NCBI GenBank assembly: GCA_030685015.1
Contig: JAUXWS010000060.1
Coordinates: 1 to 62,861 of the forward strand
Source: a bacterium
GTDB taxonomy: Bacteria; CAIWAD01
DNA length: 62,861 nt
Reading direction: 5' to 3'
In this document: piece after piece, positions 1-6,836 of the stretch
How positions within the stretch are numbered: the first letter of the stretch is position 1
How the letters are laid out: every line of letters begins with the position of its first letter
Program-made: the position numbers and the translations under genes
Notes under the pieces: generated by a model
What the model was told of the DNA's origin: nothing
Databases searched by the model: none
The model's input: the letters and a program-made list of their open reading frames with translations, nothing else

Positions 1-24
1 GGTGCCTGGCACCGGCCTGGCACC
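1..24. repeat. Short palindromic GGTGCC/GGCACC repeat at window edge
   Basis: Bases 1-13 form a perfect palindrome, GGTGCC-T-GGCACC, and a second GGCACC arm follows at 19-24 after CCGGCCT. No gene covers bases 1-120. The element lies about 100 bp beyond the stop codon of the minus-strand ddl gene, so it could be a dispersed palindromic repeat or part of a transcription end signal. The window edge cuts off any larger structure. Confidence 0.35.
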
Positions 25-120
25 TTATCCACCACTCATTAACAATTATGCGCGTCTTGTCGGCGAACGCCGCAGAACTGTCCGATCCGCCGCACACTTC
101 GGACCAGAGTTCGATGCACC

Positions 121-1116
121 TTAACGCAAGGCCGCCTCCACGATGCATGCCAGCAGAGCGGGGAAATCCAGACCGGCGGCGGCCGCCGCCTTGGGCACCA
201 GACTGGCATCCGTCATGCCCGGCGTGATGTTGATCTCCAGGCAGCAGGGCCGGCCGTCAGGGCCCAGGCGCCAGTCGGTGCGGGTGGCGCCCCGGCAGCC
301 CAGGCTTTGGTTGAGGGCGGCCGTCCACTCCCCCAGGCGCTGGGCCAAGTCCGCGTCGAGCGGGGCCGGGCAAAGGTAATCCGTGCCGCCGCTGTACTTG
401 CGCCGATAATCGTACCAACCCCCGTCCCGCGGGCGGATCTCCACCACGGGCAGGGTGCGGCCGTCCAGCCAGGCACAGGTCAATTCACGGCCTGGCACAA
501 AGGCCTCGACCAGGGCATCGTCGCCCAAGGCATGCACCTCGGCCAGCGCCGCCGGCAAGTCCTCCGGTTGCTCGACGATGCGCACGCCCACGCTCGAGCC
601 CATGCAATTGGGCTTGACCACAAGCGGACCTGCCGGCAGCATGTCCTCGACCTCCAATGCGGCGCCCCGGGGCACGAGACGGCCAGGGGCCACGGGCAGG
701 CCCAGGCCTTCCATCCAGGTGCGGGTCCGCGCCTTGTCCATGGCCAGGGCGGAGGCGAGGGAGGGGCTGCTGCTGAGCGGCAGGCCCAGCAATTCGCAGA
801 GGGCCGCCAGGTGCCCATCCTCCCCGAACCCGCCGTGGAGACAGTTGAAGACCAGGTCGGGCGCCTCGGCGCGCAGGGCGGCGACCAGGGCCTCGACCTG
901 GGCCGGCTCCAGGCGAAGCAGGAGGGGCGATTCCTCGCGCGGACCCTGCCCGAAGGGGAAGGCGGCCAGCGGGGCAAGCTCCCGCGGGCGCAGCGGGTCC
1001 AGCAGACGCAGCTCGTGGCCCAGGCCGCTGAGGGCCTGGGCGCAGGCGTGGCCGCTGGCCAGGGAGACCTCGCGCTCGCCCGTCTCGCCGCCCAGCAGCA
1101 GCAGGATGCGCGCCAT
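121..1116 (-). CDS. ddl: D-alanine--D-alanine ligase
   Basis: An ATP-grasp ligase that joins two D-alanines for the peptidoglycan stem peptide in the cytoplasm. The 331-residue protein has the family's usual length. Visible motifs are GGETGEREVSL (residues 9-19), HGGFGEDG (94-101), ALAMDK (123-128), the ATP-grasp lysine region KPNCMGSSVGV (168-178), the omega-loop WYDYRRKYSGG (234-244) and the metal/substrate segment EINITPGMT (294-302). The omega-loop tyrosine is kept, which fits D-Ala-D-Ala rather than D-Ala-D-Lac activity. The ATG overlaps the folD stop by one base (TGATG), implying translational coupling. The motif after the GED loop reads LSSSPS rather than the common YTGSG, a mild divergence. 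Confidence 0.95.
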   Translation of the reverse strand: MARILLLLGGETGEREVSLASGHACAQALSGLGHELRLLDPLRPRELAPLAAFPFGQGPREESPLLLRLEPAQVEALVAALRAEAPDLVFNCLHGGFGEDGHLAALCELLGLPLSSSPSLASALAMDKARTRTWMEGLGLPVAPGRLVPRGAALEVEDMLPAGPLVVKPNCMGSSVGVRIVEQPEDLPAALAEVHALGDDALVEAFVPGRELTCAWLDGRTLPVVEIRPRDGGWYDYRRKYSGGTDYLCPAPLDADLAQRLGEWTAALNQSLGCRGATRTDWRLGPDGRPCCLEINITPGMTDASLVPKAAAAAGLDFPALLACIVEAALR

Positions 1117-2018
1117 CAGCGCCCCCCCGCCGCGCGCTGCTCCCGCCGGTGGGCGCTGAGCAGCGTGTTGCGCAGCAGCATGGCGATGGTCATGGGACCC
1201 ACGCCGCCGGTCACCGGCGTGATCGCCGCGCAGCGTGGAGCCACGGCGTCGAAATCCACGTCCCCCACCAAACGCGAGCCCTTGGGGGCGGAAGGATCCT
1301 CGATCCGGTTGATCCCCACGTCGATCACAACGGCTCCCTCCTTCACCATGTCGGCGGTGACGAAGCGGGCCCGCCCAATGGCGGCGATGAGGATGTCGGC
1401 CTGGCGGCAGATGGCGGGCAGATCCCGGGTGCGGCTGTGGCAGATCGTGACGGTGGCGTCGGCGCCCTCCGCCTTCTGCACCAGCAGGCTGGCCATGGGC
1501 TTGCCCACGATGTTGGAGCGCCCCAGCACCACCACGTGGGCGCCCGCCACGGGGATGCCGGACCTCTTCAGCATCTCCTGGATGCCAGCCGGGGTGGCCG
1601 GGGCGAAGGCGCCGGGCAGCCCCGCCAGCACGCGCCCGGCGTTGACGGGGTGGAAGCCGTCCACGTCCTTGTCGGGGTCGATGCGCTCGATCACTTCCTG
1701 CTCATCCAGATGCCCGGGCAGCGGAAGCTGCACCAGGATCCCGTCCCAGGCGGGGTCGGCGTTGAGTCGGTCCACCAGCCCCAGCAGATCCTCGCGGCGA
1801 CAGTCCGCCGGCAGGCGGAAGATCTCGCTCAACAGGCCGGCCGCCTGGCAGGCCTTGTGCTTGCTGCGCACGTAGACCTGGCTGGCGGGGTCCTCGCCCA
1901 CCAGCACGGCGGCCAAGCCCGGAGGCCGCCCGCCCCGCTCCGTCAGCGCGGCTGTCTCCGCCGCCACCTCGGCCTGGATCTCCGCCGCCATCCGCTTGCC
2001 GTCGATCACCATCGTCAT
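1116..2018 (-). CDS. folD: Bifunctional methylenetetrahydrofolate dehydrogenase / methenyltetrahydrofolate cyclohydrolase
   Basis: FolD interconverts 5,10-methylene-, methenyl- and 10-formyl-tetrahydrofolate with NADP(H), supplying one-carbon units for purines and formyl-Met-tRNA. The 300-residue protein is standard length. The catalytic YVRSKHKAC segment (Tyr49, Lys53), VQLPLP (96-101), DVDG (118-121) and the dinucleotide-binding GRSNIVGKP (166-174) are all present. The C-terminal signature reads PVTGGVGPMT, close to the usual PVPGGVGPMT. It follows the glycosyltransferase gene by 24 bp and is coupled to ddl. A GGAGG-type ribosome site (from cctcc) lies just upstream. fmt and purE elsewhere in the window use the same folate and purine pathways. 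Confidence 0.95.
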   Translation of the reverse strand: MTMVIDGKRMAAEIQAEVAAETAALTERGGRPPGLAAVLVGEDPASQVYVRSKHKACQAAGLLSEIFRLPADCRREDLLGLVDRLNADPAWDGILVQLPLPGHLDEQEVIERIDPDKDVDGFHPVNAGRVLAGLPGAFAPATPAGIQEMLKRSGIPVAGAHVVVLGRSNIVGKPMASLLVQKAEGADATVTICHSRTRDLPAICRQADILIAAIGRARFVTADMVKEGAVVIDVGINRIEDPSAPKGSRLVGDVDFDAVAPRCAAITPVTGGVGPMTIAMLLRNTLLSAHRREQRAAGGR

Positions 2019-2042
2019 CCCCGTCCTCCTTCACTGGCAGCC

Positions 2043-3101
2043 CTAAGTCTGTTCTTGCCCATCTTTCACCCTGTCCGCCGTCCAGGGCCGTGAATCCCGG
2101 TAGCCGCCCGCGTAGTGCAGATAGACGGCCAGGTTGTAGAGCGGCTCGTTCATAGGCAGGCCGCAGGCCTCCAGGCGGACCAGCAGGCGGTGCAGGCCCA
2201 GGCGCCAGGCGAGGCCCAGCAGTCCGGCGCCGCGGCCGCCCTCGGCGGCGGGCAGGAGGCGGTCCAGCTGCAGGTCCCGCCGGAGCTCGGGATGTCGCTC
2301 CACCAGGTGGTTCAGGCCCTCCCGCCCCAGGCGCTCCAGATTGGCGCAGTGGGTGGCGAAGGAGCGCTCCTGGGCGTGCAAGGCGCGGGCCTCCCGGCAA
2401 TAGACCAGGCGGCCTCCCTTCTCCCCCAGGCGCAAGCCCATGTCGATGTCCTCGCCGCCCCAGCCGCGTAGACGCTCATCGAAGGGACCGGCCTGGGCCA
2501 GCAACCCGTGGTGCACGCTGCTGTTGCAGGTGTAGAAGTAGCGGGGCGGCATGGCGGGCTGGTCGCGGAACTTCCACGGGCCGCGGCGCTCCAGATAGCG
2601 CTGGTGGGCTTTCAAGCCGGCCCGGCGCCGGCGTTCGGCGGCGGGGTCGGCCGCCAGCAGGGCCATCTCCCCCACGCCCCGCGGCTGGTTGTCATACACC
2701 ATCTCGCCCACCGCCACGACAAAGGGATCGGGTTGGCAGGCGCGCAGGCGGCGCACCCAATCCGGTCCCACCCGCAGGTCGGCGTCGAGGAAGAGCAGCC
2801 ACTCGCCCCGCGCCGCCGCCAGGGCGGCGTTGCGGGCCGCGCTGCGGCCCCGGTTCTCCGGCAGCTCGACGACGACCAGGGGCAAGTCCCGCCAGGCGCC
2901 CGGCTCCACCTGGGAGTCCAGCGGACCGCCCCCGGCGCCGCCCCGCCCCCGTTCGAGCATGGAGCGGCTGCCGTCCCGCGAACCATCCAGGACGACCACC
3001 ACCTCCCACGGCAGTCCGTGGTCCTGGGCGCGGAGGGAATCCAGGCAGCGCGCCAGGAGAGGCCCGTCATTGTAGCTGGGGATGATGACGCTGATTTCCA
3101 C
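2043..3101 (-). CDS. Family 2 glycosyltransferase
   Basis: A GT-A fold glycosyltransferase, probably adding a sugar to a surface polysaccharide or lipid-linked glycan at the cytoplasmic face of the membrane. The N-terminus VEISVIIPSYNDG is the classic GT2 nucleotide-binding strand, and the metal-binding DXD occurs in LLFLDADLRVGPDW. A later GWGGEDIDMGLRLG segment resembles the catalytic (E/W)D region of chain-type GT2 enzymes. The GTG at 3101 was chosen because it gives the canonical GT2 start and has GAGGA about 10 nt upstream; longer readings run into the preceding gene. It is the last glycan gene of a set that includes the genes at 3128 and 4312. Acceptor and donor cannot be told from sequence. 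Confidence 0.85.
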   Translation of the reverse strand: MEISVIIPSYNDGPLLARCLDSLRAQDHGLPWEVVVVLDGSRDGSRSMLERGRGGAGGGPLDSQVEPGAWRDLPLVVVELPENRGRSAARNAALAAARGEWLLFLDADLRVGPDWVRRLRACQPDPFVVAVGEMVYDNQPRGVGEMALLAADPAAERRRRAGLKAHQRYLERRGPWKFRDQPAMPPRYFYTCNSSVHHGLLAQAGPFDERLRGWGGEDIDMGLRLGEKGGRLVYCREARALHAQERSFATHCANLERLGREGLNHLVERHPELRRDLQLDRLLPAAEGGRGAGLLGLAWRLGLHRLLVRLEACGLPMNEPLYNLAVYLHYAGGYRDSRPWTADRVKDGQEQT

Positions 3102-3127
3102 GTCGGCCCGATCCTCGCTTGGGGGAC

Positions 3128-4324
3128 TCAAGGTGGGGATCCGGGCTGCTTCGTGCCGGCTCCCGATCCGCCGCCTGGACCTTCCGGCTTCCGGAAGAGG
3201 GCCAGGAAGGCCTCCTCCTCGCGCTCCCAGCACAGGTCGGTGGCGGCGCTGCGCAAGGCGCCCTGCCAGGCCGCCACGCGGGCGGGATCAAGCAGGACCT
3301 CCAGCTGACGGGCGATGGCGGCGGCGTCCCCAGGGTCGGCGCAGCGCCCCACCTGCCGCCCCAACACGACCGAGGCCGTTTCGGGCAGGGGGCTGGCCAG
3401 GACGGGCAGACCAGCCTGGATGTACTCGAAAAGCTTGTTGGGCAGCAGATAACGGTAGGAGAGACCCAGGTCCGGCACCAGCACGGTGCCCACGTCGGCG
3501 CCGCGCAGCAGATCCTCCAGGTGCTCGGGCGGCACCTTCCCGGCGAAATGGATGCGCCCGCCCCAGGGCAGGCCGGCGGCGTGGGCGCGGTGGAAGGACT
3601 CTCCCGGCCCCTCCCCGAAGTAGACCAGGCGGGGGGGTGCCTCCCCGGCTCCGCCCAGGTGGCCCATCGCTTCCTGCAGGGGGCGGAAATCGTAACCGGG
3701 CCAGAAACCGCCGGCATAGGCCACCACCGCCGCTCCGCCCAGGCCGGGCAGCAGGTCGCCCAGGGGCCGCCGCCGCTCCGCCTCCCGCTCACGCCACGAG
3801 TGGACAGGCAGGTTGCGCACCACGGCCACGCCGGGCAGGCGGTACTCCTCGGCCAGGGCGCGGGCAATGGAGCCGCACACGGCGCAGGAGGCATCGGCCC
3901 GCCGCATGCCGTGCCCCTCTCCCCAGCGCCAGAAGGCGGCCACGGCCGGCCGCGCGCGGTTGGTGGGCAGCTCCGCGTAGTACTCGCGGGCATCGTAGAC
4001 GAGGCGGAAAGGCCGGCGGCGCCGGGCCAGCGCGGCGGGAAGCAGGGCGGGCGGGTCGACGGCCAGCACGCAGTCCGGCCGCTCCCGCAGCACCAGCCCG
4101 TGGAACCAGGACATGAAGCGCAGGAAGTAGGCCTTGCGGCGTCCGGCGCGGGGGTTCTCCAGGCGGTGCAGGGGACGGTCGCGCCAGAAGCGGGAGAGCG
4201 GCGCCGTGCCATTGTCCACCCAGGTGGCCGCCACCTCGTGCCCGGCGCGCTCCAGGCTCAGCGCCATCCGTTCCTGGCGGCGCTCATGGGACAGCTCCGA
4301 CAGGATGCCGATCAGGATGCGCAC
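3128..4324 (-). CDS. Family 4-type (GT-B) glycosyltransferase
   Basis: Likely transfers a sugar from a nucleotide donor to a growing glycan. The 398-residue protein has a GT-B architecture. The N-terminal half starts MRILIGILSELSHERRQ and carries the DAREYYAELP segment. The C-terminal half has the donor-site motif PNKLFEYIQAGLPVLAS, whose acidic residues match the E-x7-E pattern of retaining GT4 enzymes. The start is GTG with a GGGGGAGG ribosome site 7-8 nt upstream. Its 5' end overlaps the 3' end of the deacetylase gene by 13 bp, so the two are probably co-translated. It belongs to a polysaccharide or glycoconjugate cluster. Confidence 0.85.
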   Translation of the reverse strand: MRILIGILSELSHERRQERMALSLERAGHEVAATWVDNGTAPLSRFWRDRPLHRLENPRAGRRKAYFLRFMSWFHGLVLRERPDCVLAVDPPALLPAALARRRRPFRLVYDAREYYAELPTNRARPAVAAFWRWGEGHGMRRADASCAVCGSIARALAEEYRLPGVAVVRNLPVHSWREREAERRRPLGDLLPGLGGAAVVAYAGGFWPGYDFRPLQEAMGHLGGAGEAPPRLVYFGEGPGESFHRAHAAGLPWGGRIHFAGKVPPEHLEDLLRGADVGTVLVPDLGLSYRYLLPNKLFEYIQAGLPVLASPLPETASVVLGRQVGRCADPGDAAAIARQLEVLLDPARVAAWQGALRSAATDLCWEREEEAFLALFRKPEGPGGGSGAGTKQPGSPP

Positions 4325-5859
4325 GGTCCGCCTCCCCCGGGCGGGTCGTCCACCCGGTCAAGGGCCAGGCCGAGGGCGCCCTCCCGTTCCCGCCAATGGG
4401 CGGCCACCTCGCCCAGGCCGGCGGTCCAGCAATCCGGCGCGGCGATCCGCTGCAGCAATCCCTCCAGCAGCTCCCGCCGCCCGGGGAAGTCCGCTTGGCA
4501 GAGGGTGTGGGGGTGCCAGTTGACGGTGAGCAGGCCGCGCCCCCGCCGCACCAGTTCGAGGACCTCGCTGCTCTGGCGGGCCGCCGCCGGAGCGGTCAGC
4601 CCCTGCTCATCGAAGAGCTGGCTGTCCATGAGGATGAGGGGCAGCTCGAGGAGGGGGCGCGCCCGGCCCGCCATGTCCACCGGGCGGAATGGCAGGCTGG
4701 TGCCGGCGCGGAAGGCGGGACGGTCGTTGAAGCCCAGGCTGCTGTCCACGGCCAGGCCGGCACCCTGCTGGGCCGACCAGGTGCCGTCGACCAGGAAGCG
4801 CAGCCAATGCTGACGCACCACGGCCGTCCCTCCGCCCGACAGCCGCTCCAAGCGGTGGCGCTCGGCGGCCAGGCGCGAGGCCGACCGGTGGCTGCCCCAA
4901 CCTCCGTGCAGGGCCGTCTCGAAACCGCGCCGGCGGATGCGCGCCAGCAGCCCCCGCACCTGGGCCCGGTCCAGGTGGTAGCGGAAGGTCTGGTGGTCGC
5001 GGGGCCTGGCCAGGAAGAGCAGGGTGGCATGGAGGCCGTGGCGCTCCTCCAGATCCATCAGCTCGTCCACAAGGAACCAGGGATCGGCGCCGCCGCGCAG
5101 GCGGTCCAGCAGTTCGCGCCAGCGGCCGGCCAGCTGCCGGCGACGGCCTTCCAGCAGCCAGCGCGGACTCTCCAGCAGCAGGCGCAGGGCGCTGCGCAGA
5201 CGCCACTTGAAGAGCATGTCCACATCATGGCTGAGGGCGACGGCGAAACGGGCGCGACCCGGCCAGCGGGGCAGGGCGCCCGCCTCCTCCTCGTGCGGTT
5301 CCAGGTCCAGCAGGCGGGCGAGCAGGCGCAGGATCTGGTCCACCCAAGGCGTCAGGGCGAGATGCCGCTCGCCGGCGGGCAGGTCCTCCAGGCGGGCGTG
5401 CGCCCAGGCGGCCGGCTCCTCGCGCTCGGCGGCGCGGGAGATGGCGCGCAGCACGGGGCCGAGCAGATCGAAGCCCGACTGGATGAGGGTCTGGTTGTCG
5501 CGCGAGGTCCAACTGAAAGGGACGCCGCCGCCCAGATAGCCCCAGGGCAGGCCGCTCCCGCCGCGGAAGCGCACCAACCCGCCCATGACGGGAATGGGGC
5601 CGGGCTCGACCCAATCGCTCCGCGGCACGGCGGAGGGGTCGGGGGGAGGCAGGAAGAGCACGATGCGGGGCGCGGGCGGCGGCTCCAGCTGGAGCGGCAT
5701 GCCCAGCACGATGAGGCGGGCGGGCGCCAGCTCCGGCGAGGAAATGCGGCGCAGGCGGGCACCCAGTCCGCAGGAGAGGAAGGCGAGCAGCGCATCCAGC
5801 CCCGGCGGATGCGCGGCCCCCACCGGATAGACACCAATCTCGATCACTGGGTGCGGCAT
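4312..5859 (-). CDS. Polysaccharide deacetylase-like protein (DUF7033-type N-terminus)
   Basis: The 515-residue protein has an N-terminal alpha/beta region of about 190 residues followed by a NodB-like deacetylase domain. ALSHDVDMLFKW holds the SHDVD metal motif and LHGGWGSH supplies the two-histidine motif; a later VNWHPHT segment may complete the site. Such proteins usually sit in exopolysaccharide or LPS gene sets, as here, and would remove acetyl groups from a cell-envelope sugar. No signal peptide is evident. The ATG at 5859 has no ribosome site; instead TATTTTCGGCC directly precedes it, suggesting a leaderless message (see findings). The substrate is unknown. Confidence 0.75.
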   Translation of the reverse strand: MPHPVIEIGVYPVGAAHPPGLDALLAFLSCGLGARLRRISSPELAPARLIVLGMPLQLEPPPAPRIVLFLPPPDPSAVPRSDWVEPGPIPVMGGLVRFRGGSGLPWGYLGGGVPFSWTSRDNQTLIQSGFDLLGPVLRAISRAAEREEPAAWAHARLEDLPAGERHLALTPWVDQILRLLARLLDLEPHEEEAGALPRWPGRARFAVALSHDVDMLFKWRLRSALRLLLESPRWLLEGRRRQLAGRWRELLDRLRGGADPWFLVDELMDLEERHGLHATLLFLARPRDHQTFRYHLDRAQVRGLLARIRRRGFETALHGGWGSHRSASRLAAERHRLERLSGGGTAVVRQHWLRFLVDGTWSAQQGAGLAVDSSLGFNDRPAFRAGTSLPFRPVDMAGRARPLLELPLILMDSQLFDEQGLTAPAAARQSSEVLELVRRGRGLLTVNWHPHTLCQADFPGRRELLEGLLQRIAAPDCWTAGLGEVAAHWREREGALGLALDRVDDPPGGGGPCAS

Positions 5860-5870
5860 GGCCGAAAATA
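5860..5870 (-). promoter_or_regulatory. Possible leaderless promoter (-10 box next to ATG)
   Basis: On the minus strand the sequence reads TATTTT-CGGCC-ATG, placing a -10-like hexamer five bases before the deacetylase start codon. The parA gene has an almost identical arrangement (TATATT-CGGCC-ATG). No Shine-Dalgarno is present, so transcription could begin at or next to the A of ATG. No clear -35 element is seen. Confidence 0.35.
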
Positions 5871-5890
5871 GGATTTCCCCGGGCGCGCCC

Positions 5891-6622
5891 TCACACCTCG
5901 CCCAGGAAGTCCTCCATCGCCTCGGCGACCAGACGCGGCGATTCCAGGGCGGAGAGGTGTCCGCAGTTGCCGGGAACCACCACCAGGCTGGCCGCCGGCA
6001 TGAGTTCGGCCATGCGCCGGTGGTCCGCGGGCGTGCTCATCTGGTCCTGGGCGCCGCACAGACAGAGGGCGGGGCCGGCGAAGGCGCGCAGGGTCCCCCC
6101 CATGTCCTCGCGGGTGAGCAGCAGGCGCAGCTGGCGAACGAAGAGGCCGGGCGCCTGGCGCCGGAACATGGCCCGCACCCGCTCGCCGTGGTCGCGCAGG
6201 CTCTGGGGGGCAAGCAGCCGGGGCAGGAACTCCTCCATCACCTGCTCGAAACGCCCCTCCTCCAGCCGGCGGATCACCTCCCGGCGGGCGGCCACGGCCT
6301 CCGCGCCGGGCGCCTCGCAGGTCGTGTCCAGCAGCAGGAGCCGCTTGACCGCCGACGGACAGCGCGCCGCCGCCGCCATCACGACACTGCCGCCCAGGGA
6401 CAAGCCGCCCAGGTCGAAGCGGCGCAAGCCCAGGGCCCCCAACATGGCCAGCAGTTCAATGGCGCACTCGCGCACGCTCTCCTCGCCCTCCGACTGGAAG
6501 ATGAGCAGGCGCCGCCGCCGGGCCAGGCGGTCGGCCTGGCCGGCGAAGAGCTCCTCGTCGCACATGAGGGCGCAAACAAGGGCCAGGGGGCTGCCCTGGC
6601 CGCGGTCACTGAGCAATTTCAC
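5891..6622 (-). CDS. Alpha/beta-fold hydrolase
   Basis: A 243-residue alpha/beta hydrolase. The nucleophile elbow is GLSLGG, the acid is probably the Asp in GAQDQMSTP, and the histidine lies in GNCGHLSALESP near the C-terminus, giving a complete triad. A cap-like helical insert rich in charged residues lies between. Family members hydrolyse esters, thioesters or lactones; the substrate cannot be inferred. The GTG at 6622 was preferred because a G-rich ribosome site (GGGGGG) lies about 10 nt upstream and the fold begins just after it; an in-frame ATG at 6700 is possible. It precedes the polysaccharide cluster by 31 bp. Confidence 0.7.
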   Translation of the reverse strand: MKLLSDRGQGSPLALVCALMCDEELFAGQADRLARRRRLLIFQSEGEESVRECAIELLAMLGALGLRRFDLGGLSLGGSVVMAAAARCPSAVKRLLLLDTTCEAPGAEAVAARREVIRRLEEGRFEQVMEEFLPRLLAPQSLRDHGERVRAMFRRQAPGLFVRQLRLLLTREDMGGTLRAFAGPALCLCGAQDQMSTPADHRRMAELMPAASLVVVPGNCGHLSALESPRLVAEAMEDFLGEV

Positions 6623-6737
6623 CGATCCATTCCCCCCTGCGCCACGGCGCCGCCCCAGGCAACCGGTCGGGCTTGGACCCTCGCTGGGCTGCGCACCCAT
6701 GTCGAAGCCGCTTCCTTGTAGATCTCGCTGCCCCTGC

Positions 6738-6798
6738 CGGCGGCATGTGCCGCCGACAGACCCGCTGCCAAGGTCGGGCAGGGCGCTGGGGAGCGCCC
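6738..6798. other. Two short perfect hairpins downstream of an outer-membrane protein gene
   Basis: Between the barrel gene (stop at 6837) and the hydrolase lie two inverted repeats: CGGCGGCA-TG-TGCCGCCG at 6738-6755 and GGGCGCT-GGGG-AGCGCCC at 6781-6798. Neither is followed by a T run on the minus strand, so they may be weak terminators or mRNA 3' end stabilisers for the minus-strand operon. Nothing else is seen in 6623-6836. Confidence 0.35.
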
Positions 6799-6836
6799 GA
6801 CGGCCAAGTCCGGGAGGCTGCTTGCATCAAGCCCCA

